Shown in pieces: positions 46,164-58,910 of a stretch of DNA of 64,000 nucleotides. Under the pieces are notes generated by a model. It did no database searches. It was not told where the DNA came from and saw only the letters and a program-made list of their open reading frames with translations. The translations under genes were made by a program, and so were the position numbers. Numbering within the stretch: position 1 is the first letter of the stretch; every line of letters begins with the position of its first letter. Origin of the DNA: Trichoderma breve (taxonomy: Eukaryota; Ascomycota; Sordariomycetes; Hypocreales; Hypocreaceae); the NCBI RefSeq assembly GCF_028502605.1, contig NC_079233.1, forward strand, positions 1,116,001-1,180,000, written 5' to 3'.

Positions 46164-47877
46164 GATGGAGACCGGCCTTGCTCTTATGAAGGCGATCGCT
46201 GCGTGATGGAACCTCCTGGCGTTGAAATGCGAAACATGACCCAAGAGAGATGTGACATGAGTGAGGAGAAATATGCGGCATGTAAAGGGTATTTAGACTG
46301 ATAGAGTCGTCACAGCGGCTGGCGATGCTGGCCGGAGCAACTTTGGCGCTGGGCCGTGGGGCCGGGCGAGGATTGACCTGGGACTCCCCAGCTTGCCGGG
46401 CTGTGACTGGCTGGGTGATGCATTCTGGCGGTTACATGGCGTCGACGAGCTCAAGGCACAGAGAGCAAGAGGAGAGGCCATCTCGAGCCTGTGGTTGGGC
46501 GGAAGATGGTGGTTAAGCGCCGACCTGCTCTGTGACGGGCGCCACCGGCTGCTGATTGGCCGGCTGGAAGAGTCGATGCAAGGCACTAAAGCTTTGCTCC
46601 CTGCAGCGCCCCGCCAGCCCACAGGGGAGGGGAGAGCCCTGAGTGATTGGAACTGGGTCTACTGTAATCATTGAAGGCAATCAATTCCACGATGCCGGAC
46701 CTCGATTCAACCAAGCCACAGCCAACGTGCATGTTCGGCTATTTAGCTCAACAGTATAACGACAAGTGCTGTAGTATTATCAAAATCTCTTCTGTCTTCT
46801 TTTCTTTGTTGATTTCTCTCATATTCAACAACATCGCTTACGGTATCATCCCCCTCATCACAGGCGATGATATGCAAGGCGGGCACCCGACGCTAATAAG
46901 GTGAGAAATTCCTGCTAGCAATAGCCGCCGGCGCCGGTGCTCGCACAAGCAGGACATCGGGACTCACCCCTGCTTCTCTGCAGTGACACCCGCGACGATT
47001 CGTCCAAATGCCTCCCCAATTAGAGATGAGGGCTGCTTAGAATAGCAGCGATAGCACCGCTCCCCCCATCAGCCACTCCTGCTAGTGGTGATGGGCGCCC
47101 TGAACTCCAAAGCCCGGGTCACCCAGATTCGACCAACGAGGTGCCCGTCCTGTATGTCTCGTCACATCGCCAGGCACACCGCCGGAGCGGATACCGGGTG
47201 CCTCTTCCTCTTGGGCATGGCTGAATTGCTGAATTGTCGTTCTGCGAGTGACTGAAGTGATGATCGACAGATACACCAATCGTGCTGACGGACCTCATCT
47301 TTGAACACCCGAGTCACGCCATCTCTGGATTCTGGATTTTGTGACGGCTTCAACTAGTCGTGTGATGTGAAGGCATTTCTTATCACGCATTCTATCACTC
47401 ATCACCCATCACAGATAGCACAGATGGGCGCGTCTAACATTCACAATCACGAAGGATCATCGATGGACTCTCTCTTTCTTCCATTCTCCCATTCCTCCAT
47501 TCTCAAGTCTCAAGTCTCAAATCTCAAATTTCGAAATGGCTAAAATGATAAAAATGGGTGCTGCTTCAAAGCCGTCACTAATTCCAGTTCCTATATGCTT
47601 ACTAAGGCGTATCAATATGATCACATGACTTCGCGATGCCGTGTTTCTTGTTGGTTGCGCCGACGCGTTTGGACAACGGCGTCCAGTATGGGCGAGGTTG
47701 ATACGATGAGGCAAAAATCACAATGATTTGTTGAATTGAATGTGCTTCTTATCTGTCTGTTGTATTGGAAACTCAATCATCATCATTTGCTTGGATCCGC
47801 GGTATCAGCTCTCGATGCCTAATCTCTGCTTCCTTTTTTAATCACACACTTGGCCCGCTGTCGCCTTAACCACCACC
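46164..47877. other. Divergent intergenic region before the Srs2 gene
   Basis: About 1.7 kb. No family-like frame is present; the 46393-46674 and 46671-46904 open stretches are short and unsupported. It must hold the promoters of both flanking genes. Confidence 0.5.
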
Positions 47878-50853
47878 ATGACAGCGGCCCAGGCTGAAAA
47901 TCCAATCCTGAAATCACTGAATGCGGCCCAGCGCCGTGCCGTTACTTCCAATGCGTCGACAGTCGCTATCCTAGCCGGCCCCGGCAGTGGCAAGACGCAC
48001 ACTCTAACATCACGCGTCGTGTGGTTGGTTCAGCAAACCGGCTACCAACCGTCAGACATCGTCGTTGCAACATTTACGGTCAAGGCAGCCCGGGAAATGA
48101 AAGAGCGGATTGGAAAGTTCCTTGGTCCAGATTGTGAGAGGAAGATTGTGCTCGGCACTTTTCACTCCATTGCTCGGCGATATCTTAGTGCCTATGGTAG
48201 ACACATAGGCCTCGACTCCAAGTTTGGCATTGCGGATGATGGCGATTCGAGGGCAGTCATTCAACGTATATGCAAGCGGCATGATTTCAACATTGATCCA
48301 GGATACGCAAGGTCATGGATTAGCAAGAAAAAGGCCAAGGGCCATGCAACGGAACCCGCCCCAAACAAGAAGCAGCCTGAGAATCCCTCCTTAAACGAGT
48401 GTTACAGGGAGTACCAGGAACACTTGGAACGATCAAATTTATTGGACTACGACGATCTACTAGTGCGCTGTGTCGAGCTTTTGAGGGAATATCCGGCTTG
48501 TGTTTCAAACATTCAGGCTGTGCTCATTGATGAGTACCAGGACACAAATGGCATTCAGTATGAGTTGATGAAACTATTTGCGCAAGCTCGCCAACGAATA
48601 ACAATTGTTGGTGACCCTGATCAAAGTATCTATGGCTGGCGATCAGCCGAGATCCGAAATTTGTACCGTCTGCTGCGAGATTATCCCGAAACCGATGAGA
48701 TATCCCTGGAGGAAAATTATCGGTCATCTCAGTCAATTCTCGACGTCTCATTAACAGTCATTCAACAGGATAAGAAGAGATATCAAAAGGTCCTTCTGCC
48801 AGTCCATACAAAAGGTGCAAGACCAGTTTTGCGAAAGCTAAAGAGTTCCGCCGCGGAAGGAGACTGGATTGTCTCAGAGATCAAACGGGTTGTCATGATG
48901 TTTGGAGACATGCTCACATATGAAGATGTGGCTATTCTACTGAGGTCTGCCTCTCTCTCTAGACACATAGAGGCGGCATTGGGAAAGGCGGGGTTGGCCT
49001 ATCGGATGATTGGAGGCCATAAGTTTTATGAACGAAAAGAAATCAAGATTTTGCTAGATTACTTGCGCGCAATCTATCAGCCGGACAATAACGACGCCAT
49101 TGCCCGAATCATCAACGTTCCCCGTCGAGGGATTGGAGACACGACGATCAAACGACTAATAGAAGAGGCCGAGCAACTGAAAATAAGTCTCTGGTCACTA
49201 TTGAGAAAGCACTGCCAGGGCAGTCGTAAAGCGACGACAAAGATACTACCGAAGATGGAGCAAAAGCTCAACACCGAGCTGCTTAAAATAATTTCAAATC
49301 TTCAAACTCAAGCCCAGCAAATCACAGAGGACTCTCAACATACTCTAGTTGATCTTATTGAGAAGTTACTGTCACAGCTCGATTTTAAGCAATACCTCGA
49401 GTCAGAGTATCCCGAAGACCATGAGCAGAGGTGGCAAAACGTTCAGGAATTCCTCAGTTTGGCAAATGATTTTGTACGCGATGCAGCAAATCTCGAGGAT
49501 GAAATGCTACCTGAGATAGACAACGTCGATCAGGTGAAAGATGACAGCATCTTGGGCCGCTTCTTGGCAAATGTGGCGCTGGCATCAGATGCTCAGAAAA
49601 ACGACGAAGGGGCAGAGAAAAAGGCAGTGATAACTATATCAACTATTCACGCTGCCAAAGGGCTCGAGTGGCCCATTGTGTTTGTTCCGTCAGTCTATGC
49701 CGGCTCCATCCCTCATTCAAGGGCCGAGGACCTGGACGAAGAAAGGCGACTCCTCTATGTGGCCATGACCAGAGCACAAGCGTTGCTTTATCTCAGCTGT
49801 CCCTTGTACGGGTCTCAGGGTATGGGCACAAAGGTCGAGCTATCGCCTTTCGTCTCACCATTCGCCTCAACGGCTTTTTCCAAGCAAGGTGCATCGTTTA
49901 ACAGACCAATCCTAGAGGGGGTTGCAAAAATCCTTGGGAGGACACTCCCCAGCGAGAAAGCAATATTTGCTAAACTTCCAACCATGTTCTCGCCAGAGGA
50001 CAATCTGTTTCCCGTAGATCCAATCGACACTAGAGATGCGGAGGGCCTAGAAGACTCAGAAGGGTATCGTCCAAAGGGCCCCAAGCGGCAGCGGTTAAAC
50101 AACCAGGGCTATGGTAATGACGAAGAAGAAGCGGCTGAGGAGCGGCCATGGAAGAAGGAATACAGCACAACCATGGAGCAAGCATCCAACTTTACCATGG
50201 CTTCCTTGCCCGGGTTCATGTCGGCTGGAGCGCATCAAAGCGCCCTCTCTGCGGCCGCCGCTGCTGAAGCAGAAAAGTCGGCAGCAGCCAAGAAGGCCGT
50301 CAAAATGGGAACGACTCGTCGAAAGGCAGACCAGTCCAGTCTCCTTGGATTTGTAACCACAGCGGCAAAGAAACCAGCGGCTCCAGCTGGCGGGTTCGGC
50401 GGTTCAGACGCGTCCATGGCTCGATATCAGCTTGCAACATCTCGATCCGCAGCTAGAATGGCCGCCGAGACGAAGGCGCCTGAGCTCCCAAAGCTACCTG
50501 CCGTCGACCCATCGTTGGCGAAGCACAAGCTCGCCAGCGGTAATGCCCTAAACCGGCCCAGCGTCATTAAGAAGGAAGACGATGAAGGCTCCAAGAAGCG
50601 GTATCACTGCTTCTCCAGCTCTCCACCAAGACCAGCTGGAGCTGAAGATGTGAAAGAAGAAGAACAGACAACCACACAAGAGGCTTCTGCTCCCGATCGG
50701 CCTGCCACAAGCTTTCACAGGACGACGTTTGTTTCTGCCGCTTCCAGGGGCGGCGTAAGGCGTCCGGTGGGCTTGGGTCCGCCGCCGGGACTGGATAGGC
50801 TTCGCAAGCCGTTTAAGCCATTGACGATAACGCGGCCCACGAAGCCGCAGTGA
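47878..50853 (+). CDS. srs2: UvrD-family DNA helicase, Srs2 type
   Basis: An intron-free frame gives 991 aa. Superfamily 1A helicase motifs appear in order: Q-motif LNAAQRRAV, motif I GPGSGKT (34-40), Ia FTVKAAREMKERI, motif II DEYQD (218-222), motif III GDPDQSIYGWR, motif IV LEENYRSSQSI, motif V STIHAAKGLEWPIVF and motif VI RRLLYVAMTRAQ. Srs2 is a 3'-5' translocase that strips Rad51 filaments and limits recombination at forks (MUS-50 in Neurospora). The C-terminal ~270 residues are disordered and contain a PCNA-box-like QSSLLGFV (819-826) and many Lys/Ala stretches. ATG 47878 follows ACCACC, a good context. UvrD-like alternatives such as Fbh1 have an F-box, which is absent here. Confidence 0.93.
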   Translation: MTAAQAENPILKSLNAAQRRAVTSNASTVAILAGPGSGKTHTLTSRVVWLVQQTGYQPSDIVVATFTVKAAREMKERIGKFLGPDCERKIVLGTFHSIARRYLSAYGRHIGLDSKFGIADDGDSRAVIQRICKRHDFNIDPGYARSWISKKKAKGHATEPAPNKKQPENPSLNECYREYQEHLERSNLLDYDDLLVRCVELLREYPACVSNIQAVLIDEYQDTNGIQYELMKLFAQARQRITIVGDPDQSIYGWRSAEIRNLYRLLRDYPETDEISLEENYRSSQSILDVSLTVIQQDKKRYQKVLLPVHTKGARPVLRKLKSSAAEGDWIVSEIKRVVMMFGDMLTYEDVAILLRSASLSRHIEAALGKAGLAYRMIGGHKFYERKEIKILLDYLRAIYQPDNNDAIARIINVPRRGIGDTTIKRLIEEAEQLKISLWSLLRKHCQGSRKATTKILPKMEQKLNTELLKIISNLQTQAQQITEDSQHTLVDLIEKLLSQLDFKQYLESEYPEDHEQRWQNVQEFLSLANDFVRDAANLEDEMLPEIDNVDQVKDDSILGRFLANVALASDAQKNDEGAEKKAVITISTIHAAKGLEWPIVFVPSVYAGSIPHSRAEDLDEERRLLYVAMTRAQALLYLSCPLYGSQGMGTKVELSPFVSPFASTAFSKQGASFNRPILEGVAKILGRTLPSEKAIFAKLPTMFSPEDNLFPVDPIDTRDAEGLEDSEGYRPKGPKRQRLNNQGYGNDEEEAAEERPWKKEYSTTMEQASNFTMASLPGFMSAGAHQSALSAAAAAEAEKSAAAKKAVKMGTTRRKADQSSLLGFVTTAAKKPAAPAGGFGGSDASMARYQLATSRSAARMAAETKAPELPKLPAVDPSLAKHKLASGNALNRPSVIKKEDDEGSKKRYHCFSSSPPRPAGAEDVKEEEQTTTQEASAPDRPATSFHRTTFVSAASRGGVRRPVGLGPPPGLDRLRKPFKPLTITRPTKPQ

Positions 50854-51179
50854 ATCGTCGAGTTGTATTTGGTTATGTATGGGCATTTTTGGAATGCTCG
50901 AGTGTACCTGAATTGATGGGGCGCGTGGAGAGTGTTATTGTGGCGTTGGGGCATAATGGCAAACCTTACGAATAAGCATAACGGCTGACGGACGATGGCG
51001 GGAGTAAAGGTGGCGTAAAACATGGGAGCGGGCTACGTATATAAAGACTGTGATGAACTGAATGAAATAGAGCATCGGCATCAAATCAATCCATTAAAAC
51101 AATAGACTCATCATCGAACGCAAAAAACTCAATTACTCATTATTGTTATTTTTTGAAGAGAATAAACAAAAAGCACATC
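50854..51179. other. Intergenic between srs2 and the small mitochondrial protein gene
   Basis: About 325 bases with a TATATAAAG string at 51037-51045 that may serve the downstream gene. No other signal. Confidence 0.45.
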
Positions 51180-51407
51180 ATGTTCTCTACCGTCGTGTCG
51201 CAAGCCACCCGAGCTGCCTTTTCCACTTCGGCACGCACCCTCAAGCCGGCAGACGCGAGCATCTCTGCGTCTGCACGAAGCTGGAGGAATTTATCGCCTC
51301 AATCTCGCCGGTACATTGCATATGGAATTGCGACGTGCTTGGCTGTGGACGGATATCTTGTGTACAACTATGCGCCTTGGATCATGGGTTTGGAGAAGAA
51401 GGATTAG
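51180..51407 (+). CDS. Small probable mitochondrial inner-membrane protein (75 aa)
   Basis: A single-exon frame of 75 aa from ATG 51180. The N-terminal ~40 residues have no acidic residue before Asp25 and are rich in Arg, Ser and Ala (FSTVVSQATRAAFSTSARTL), a typical matrix-targeting presequence with an FSTSAR-like cleavage region. One hydrophobic span (YIAYGIATCLAVDGYLVYNY) would cross the inner membrane. The tail is short and ends in KKD. The layout is like small accessory subunits of respiratory complexes, but I do not recognise the family and assign no subunit name. The preceding TATATAAAG and compact spacing support a real gene. Confidence 0.7.
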   Translation: MFSTVVSQATRAAFSTSARTLKPADASISASARSWRNLSPQSRRYIAYGIATCLAVDGYLVYNYAPWIMGLEKKD

Positions 51408-53101
51408 ACAACAGCAAGTTTGTGGTGGTGTAGTGTAGGGTATGAGCAAAGGGTCTACTATGAGGATTGGCAGAACCTATCGTTGGTTATACAATAAGTC
51501 GGATACTGTGATACTGTTGAGAAGAGAATACCTAACACATCGATTAATGCAATTTTGATCCTGTCTCCTCTGTTTCTCTACCAGCTCAGGCACCAAGGCG
51601 TCGTTAGTCGGAAAAGCTCTCCATTGGTTTCTTTGAAATGGTACATGTCACTGCAGATGAGCCCTCACAACCCAAGTACGCGCCCCATCTCAGCTTAGGC
51701 TCTTGCACAAGCCAAATGACAAGGGCTTTTTGTTTTTCTTTCTTTCCGGATACAGAACCGAGGCTCATGCCAGGCGATCGGACATAATACTGTTCAAGGC
51801 GGTGATAGAAATGTTGGTGTTGACACCCCCCCGCTCGACTAAGGCATCGCGCCGATTCGTGGGATGGCGGTGATGACGATGCCTCGCCTTGCACACTGGC
51901 CAAGACAACGGGCGGTATTGGTTGCCTGTACCTGCTTTAGAGATTCACGTCTGACATACGACGCTCACGATGACGTGGTGATCGGTCATTGTATGTATCC
52001 GCTGTCTTGGCTCTGTATGTAGATCTTTGACTTGCTCAAGGGGAATCAGATTGGCCGGTTTTACTCCCTGCTCCATCGCCCAAAAATATTTGAAGTCTCG
52101 GTAGACACAGTGGATTCGGACTGGCATTTGCCAATGGAGCCCGCGGATGGCGGGTGACCCAGTTCATCTATTCTAGCGGCCCTCCCCGCACTTTTCAACC
52201 TTGATCTGGAGAGGGGCTGCCGTCACACAGCTCAGCACACGCAGCACTTTGTTTGGATCTGCCATCCAGACTTGTCTCGCTGCGCGATGTGACGACAATC
52301 GGCTGGCCTAGCCGTGCTCAACTGCATGTCCGGACTCGTATTGGCCTTCTCTGAGCGCTGCATGATAGCTAAGAAGCTGAGCTGCCGATGCTACGTTGAC
52401 CGTCCCACCGGCCGGTGCCCTCCTCCATGTAAGGTGTCAATTGTAAGTGCTGCGCAGAAGGGGGTCGCATGAATGTCGATAGCAATCAATACGACCTTGA
52501 CTGTGTCGCTTGGAGTTGCTCGCGGTTCGTTCGTTTGTTGTCGACATGGTGAGAGTTGACCCGGCTCCGAGTGTTTGTCATGATACCTTATGGACAGGCA
52601 ATTCGAATGTCTCAAGAGCAGAATCTCAATTGTAGAAAGGAGTTGAAAGAAGCAGCTGGAGAAGGCTATTCGCTTAATACGGAGAATAGTTAAAATAAAT
52701 AAAATACTCCATTGAATATCACAATTACGCATCATAGCTGCCTTTTTCACAACGCCAATTGTATTGTCCCAGAACAGCCTTCCCCGGCGGGATCTGGACT
52801 GCCGCTGCCGCTAACCCCACAAGGGCAGTATAGCTCCGCGTATCGGGACTAGCGGTGCGGAGCTTAAAGTTGGAGGGCAGCCGGGCATGCCGCCCTTTCC
52901 TTGGAGGGCATCGCCATGTCTTAATGGGCAGGAGCGGAACGCAAGCTGCTTCCCTTACAGTCAAGTGATCCGTGCCGATACTACAAGCACAAGCATTGAT
53001 AGACATTTCACGACTTTTGGGCATTAATTTGACGTCTGCCTTACCTTGCCTATACTATACTAGGAAAACTGCACTGAACTGCGCAGATAAATAAGTACTG
53101 C
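51408..53101. other. Intergenic before the ceramidase gene
   Basis: About 1.7 kb with no supported gene. Short open stretches on the minus strand (51903-51604, 52750-52391, 53024-52725) lack family features. Confidence 0.5.
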
Positions 53102-55517
53102 ATGGCGGACTCCTCACAGGGAGAGCTGGAGAAACTGGCTCCTCTCCCAACTGCGGAGAAAGTCAAGTCGCCAGCTCCGGCTCTCGAATCTCCAACCATG
53201 GCGTTGCTCTTTACCGGCAGGGCCCGATCGGCGCTCTCCATCTTTAGCATCTTTGCTCTCCTCTCCGTGGTGCTCTTTGGCGCCATCGCTACAGCTTCGC
53301 CCGGTGGGAAACTGCACAAGTTTCAGAAGCTCGCCGATGCGGATCGCCAGTCGTATCTCATCGGCGTGGGCAAGGCCGATATCACCGGCCCGGTGGTGGA
53401 GATTGGCTTTGCTGGATATGCCAACCTGGACCAGACGGGATCTGGCCTTCGCCAGCGTCTCTACAGCCGTGCTTTCATTATTGCGGACAAAGCAAACCCC
53501 AGTGACCGCTTTGTCTACCTGGTCCTCGACACGCAGTCTGGAGACACTGCTATGCGGAATGGCCTCCTCGACGGCCTAAAGGCTCTGGGCAGTGATTATG
53601 CCGTCTATGGTCAGAACAATATTGCTCTGACAGGAACCCACAGCCACTCTGGCCCGGGTGCCTGGTTTAACTACCTGCTGCCGCAGATCACGTCCCTTGG
53701 CTGGAGCCAGCAGAGCTACCAAGCCATTGTCAATGGTGCTGTCTTGTCTGTTCAGCGTGCCCATGAGAGCCTCCAGGAAGGCTATCTCGATGTCGGCACA
53801 ACTGACATTCCCGATGGCGCCATCAACCGTTCGCTTTGGGCGTATCTCAACAACCCAGAAGAGGAGCGAGCCCAGTATGACGCGGAAACCGATATTACCA
53901 TGACTTTGCTTCGCTTCCAGCGCGCTTCTGATGGCAAGAACATCGGTGTCTTGTCATGGTTCCCTGTTCACGGCACTTCTCTCCTTGGAAATAACACTCA
54001 TGCTGCTGGTGACAACAAAGGTGTTGCCGCATGGCTCTTCGAGAGTGCTATGAAGAATGACGCCACTGCTGCCGATGGTTTTGTGGCAGGCTTCAGCCAG
54101 GCCAACGTTGGCGATACCACTCCCAATGTTCTTGGTGCTTGGTGCGACGACGGCTCTGGCCAGCAGTGTAGCCTCGAAAACAGCACTTGTGCGGATGGTA
54201 AGTCGCAAAGTTGTCACGGCCGAGGACCCGAGTTCCAGGCCTTGGATCTCGGCGCAAAGAGCTGTTACGAAATGGGCCGCAGGCAATTTGCTGGAGCCCA
54301 GACTATTTATGTAAGTGGCATGTCATTTTTGCTTGCTTGTTTCATGTTCATTTTATTTATGCCCATCTATACCTTCTTTCAATGGAAAAGAATTGCAACT
54401 TACAAAATCATAGGACAACTTGAAAACATCCACTACTTCAGTTTCTGGATCCACGGTCAAAGCCTTCCACTTCTTTCAGGATATGCGTTACTTCAACTTT
54501 ACGTTGCCAGACGGAACCAAGGCTCAGACTTGCCCGGCCGCTCTCGGCTTCTCTTTTGCTGCTGGAACGTCTGATTGGCCCGGCGCTTTTGACTTCGTTC
54601 AGGGTGACTCTGGTTCGCCAAACAACCCTTTCTGGTCTCTTGTTGGTGGTCTGCTCAAAGCACCAGGCCCCCAGCAAGTTGCGTGCCAGCAGCCCAAACC
54701 TGTTCTTTTAGACGTTGGTGAGATCTCGACGCCATACGCCTGGACGCCGAATATCGTGGACATTCAGGTGCTCCGCGTGGGACAGCTTGTCATCATTGTC
54801 AGTCCTAGTGAAGCTACGACTATGGCTGGCCGGCGCTGGAAGGCCGCAGTTGCAAAGGAAGCAGCCACATTCCTCGATGAGGATCCCGTTGTCGTCTTGG
54901 GTGGCCCAGCAAACAGCTATTCTCATTACTGCGCAACGCCTGAGGAGTATGATATCCAGCGCTACGAAGGGGCCTCAACCCTCTTTGGTCGGAACGAGCT
55001 CAACGCCTACATCAATCTCACCGTCAGCAACCTGCACTACCTCCAACCTGGCTCGACCGGCACCCCTTCCCAAGGTGTCCTCCCTCCAGACAACCGAAAG
55101 AACATGATCTCATTTATTACCGATGTTGTCCAGGATAACGCACCGCTGGGCAAGAGCTTTGGCAACGTTTTGGTGCAGCCGAACCTGACGTATAATATCG
55201 GTGATGTCGTCAATGTCACTTTCGTGGGTGCTAACCCACGTAACAACCTCCGCCAAGAACAGACCTTTGCGGCGATCGAGCAACAAGGTAGCGGCGGAAC
55301 ATGGACGCAGGTACGTGACGACTCGGATTGGTTCCTGGTCTACACCTGGCGAAGAACCAACTTCATCCTGGGACAGAGCGAGGTGGACATTACTTGGGAG
55401 ACATACGGCAATGCGCAGCCGGGAACATACCGTGTCAAGTATTACGGCGACTCCAAGGCACTATTTGGAGGCGTGTCGTCATTTGTGGGAACAAGCAATA
55501 GTTTTACGCTCAAGTGA
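53102..55517 (+). CDS. Neutral (alkaline) ceramidase
   Basis: Two exons, 53102-54310 and 54414-55517, give 770 aa. The enzyme hydrolyses ceramide to sphingosine and a fatty acid. A hydrophobic segment at ~44-64 is either a signal anchor or, starting from Met33, a signal peptide. Zinc-site residues are visible in TGTHSHSGPG (His180, His182) and WFPVHGTS (His290). The nucleophile motif, GDVSPN in human neutral ceramidase, is GDTTPN here, with Thr340 in place of Ser. The C-terminal immunoglobulin-like domain ends in GTSNSFTLK. Exon 2 contains the family's GDSGSPNNPFW segment and several N-glycosylation sites, so it is a secretory-pathway enzyme. Two start codons (Met1 and Met33) are possible; the upstream one adds a soluble N-terminal stretch. 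Confidence 0.93.
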
Positions 55518-58500
55518 AGATAGAAGTTTGTTTAGGAAATGATATTTAAACTGCTATGCTGCATGAAAGAAGGCCAGTGTACGTGTTTCTATTTTGACTA
55601 TTGATGTTCAGGCAAGACATTGGATTAGACAGTGAATATTGATGGCCTCGTAAGCGTGTTCTCTTTAGTTCCATGCTGATAATTAGAAAATACATCACGT
55701 AAGGCTACTGTCTGGTTATGACAAACTTTGTTACATGATGCTAATGGGTAGACACTCATGGAACGGGTAGCCTCCTCTTTTGTGGATACGGAGGGACGAG
55801 ATGAGAATGAGACTTGATAGGTTTATGATACAGACATGGGAGCTGCGCCCCGTTTCTCCCGTTTCCTTCCTTCGTATGCTTGTTTACCTGACACTCATGG
55901 CGGATGAGGCTTCGTGACACCAAGGGGGTGTGGTGTAAGAGACCTGACCCGGGAATTCGGGACTGGCCTCGTACAACGGGATTTTGAATGGAGCAGTATT
56001 TATGAAGAGGGATTTTGTTTGAGTTGCTTCCGTTAGTTGGTCTGCTAGTTGTGGGACTGAATGCACTTGGCCGATATGGTTGCTCTTCATGTATACTCCC
56101 CGTCTAGTCTGGATTTTAGTTTGGAGACGGGTAAGGATGAGACGGGATCGACAGGGTGTGTTTTGATTTTAAGCTTACGTTACAAGGTTACGCGTGATGG
56201 GCGGTGGGAAGTTATGCTTCTTTTTTTGTTTGGGGTTGATAGAAGATGTGATTTTATTATGTGATATCTCAAGGATATGTGCTTGGTCTTGTTGTCTCTT
56301 CTAGATGATTTGGCATGAATGCTCTTTACATTGATTAGCACAACTTACTGATTATTATTTTCACAAATCGTCTTTCCCACGATATCGAGTTCGATGATTT
56401 CATGATATCTTCCTGTAAACATCAGTACATGCCATGTGCATCCGGCTGTGTTGTAGCAGATGGCGTTCCCTCAGGACGGCAGGGGCCATGTATGCACGAC
56501 ATATAATGTGCTGCTTGGATGTTCAAAGAGGAAGACGAATCGATCCCAAACTGATGCCCTGCTATGTATTTACTTGCTCGGGCGACTGATTCAGTCCGTC
56601 TCAAAATTAAAAGTGCACTTCCGGGACGGCTGTAGAAGCCCGACGACGACGGCACAATTTGCGTGATAACGTTCAATCCACGCATATTATCCAATAGTCA
56701 CTCAGAATTGTCCGCACGAGCTCTTTTTTTGCGGCAGACTAACCAGTGAAGCATATGCAAGCCACCTTTTCTCTTCCCACTCCCTGCGCCGAAGTCGCCA
56801 TGTCTATTGGATGGGCACCAAGCGGCCTGACGGCACCCAGACGGGAGAGGGTGGCAGCACGCGGCGAAGAAGAAAAAGCCAGCAAACTAGCTGAGAAAAG
56901 GGGGGGAAGTTAATTTAGATTCACGTCAAGAACATGATCTTGTGTTATCCGACAGCAACGGGATGAACACGGAGAGCTCTTCTAGTGAGAGTCGAGAGGC
57001 ATATTCCCGCTGGGTTTCGAAGCCTCACTTTCTTTGGGGTGCAGCTTGTCCGCCTGCAGCCGCATAGATGGCATTGTTCATGTCAAACATGATGGAAGAT
57101 GGCCACGTACAGAAACTTTGGCCAACACAACCTGTGTGACTTCGTTGTTACTGCAGTCTGTGGAACCAGCTATTGTTCGACATAGTGCCGTGTCTTCCTC
57201 CTCCCTTCCCCAACATAGCCAGACCGAATGGTTTTTGACTCCATGTGACTGGGACGAGGCAAACAACAACAAAAGTGCGAAATCCAGCTTGGTTGTGCAG
57301 CTTTTTGGGGTTGCCAAATCATGTGCGCCTCAACCAAGGCTAATGAGGCGAGGGGGAGCCATGGGGTGAATCCTGCTCCTCGGCAACTGCGTGTGAGATG
57401 CCAACGAGAGACGATCTCTGTAGACACCGTATTTTTCTTCCACTTCTAGCATCCGTTCAAACCCAGCAGCTCCGAGAGCTACATGATTCATTTGAGCACT
57501 TGGCCAGTTACGGGCAACGCACGTACAAGTCAGTAGTCAGGAGCCGTGAGACCAAGTAGATGGTGATGTGACATTTCGCTTTTCTGCAGGTCTCGGCTGG
57601 CTGCCTCCTGCAGAGCGTCCTGGCTCACTCGTGACGTCTTGCTTTCAGGGCGCCGCCTATTCATCACCGACTCTTTGGCCAAGGAGAAATCATGGCGTAT
57701 CGCTTAACTGACTGGGACCCAATACTCTATCCAAGCCACTTCCGCCTCGCTCACCGACTGCAAAGAAGATCAAGCAGCAAACAAGCGGCTCCGGCTTCCG
57801 GCCCACAAGGCGGTGCCGCGAGCCGTCGTTCGGAAGCGAGGGGCCAAATGCCAACGGCATTGCCAAGTACACGACGGTTTGTTGTCAAGACATGATGCCC
57901 AAAGAGACAACAAGTTTAATGACGATGATGGAATCCCGCGGCCTAGGTAAATTGCACTGCCCCTTTTGCAGCCACCAATGGATACTATTTTAGATGATAA
58001 AAAAAAGGAAGCAGTTCCCAGACCCGAGTCCCGTTGGTGTGTGATTTGGTGCCTAACAAACACCTGTACTAGTACGTACGAGTACGCCCAAAGATACGTG
58101 GATGCCAAAATCATGCCTTGTAAAGCAATCTGCGAGTTGCGTCAAGTGGGGGGCCTCCTTCGCGGAACGGCTTGGAATACAAGGGAATGGAAACACGGGT
58201 GGTTGAAGGTAGAGGAATAAGCTGGGAAAAGGAAAGAGAGCCATTACAAGTGGCTAGGCGCCGTCTTTGTGCGCGCTCGGCCGTAAGTGTCAACCTACCT
58301 ATGTGCTCGTAGTCATCTCATCCCACAGGTGAGACCCCAAGCAGCCAAGCAGGCGTGACCTGTACAATGTCTTGCGTCGTGCAGCGCGCAGATGATATCA
58401 TGAGGATCGTCCATTTCCGAGGGAACAAAATGGCCGAATCTATGAGGCGGCTCGATTTCTGGCGACGGGCTGCGGGGCGGGAGAGATCTTTGCGCCAGGG

Positions 58501-58910
58501 ATGCCTTAGTAGATGGTGCGGTATGGTTAAGATTTGAGTTGTTCGCTGGGCCTGTCGTACTAAGCACCTCAATGCGACATGATTCCAGAGCGTCGGCGCC
58601 TCTCCCATTGTTTCAGTCGGTTGATAATCCTCTCATGATCTGCATCTCCTTTGGATGGCTCGAGTGTTAGTGCGCGAGCTGCGAAACGAAATTTCAAGTA
58701 GTATCAGGTACGTACATGGTTCCAAATGTCATATAAGCGCAAATGGTTACACCTGAGCAATGTCTCAAATCTCCTTTTCTTCTCCGCACCGGTGTGGAAG
58801 AGGAAGCATAACCCCTTCGCAACCCCAGCATCTTCTCTTCACGCTACTTACGGAGTAGGTCGTACGGTTGCGCGTGTACTTCTTGGTACTTGATCGAGGC
58901 GCCAAATCTG

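Noticed and set aside
46164..46244. Upstream ATG of the membrane protein gene (27 extra residues)
   Set aside because: The extra segment precedes a good signal peptide and would hide it; the downstream ATG is preferred, though the longer form cannot be excluded.
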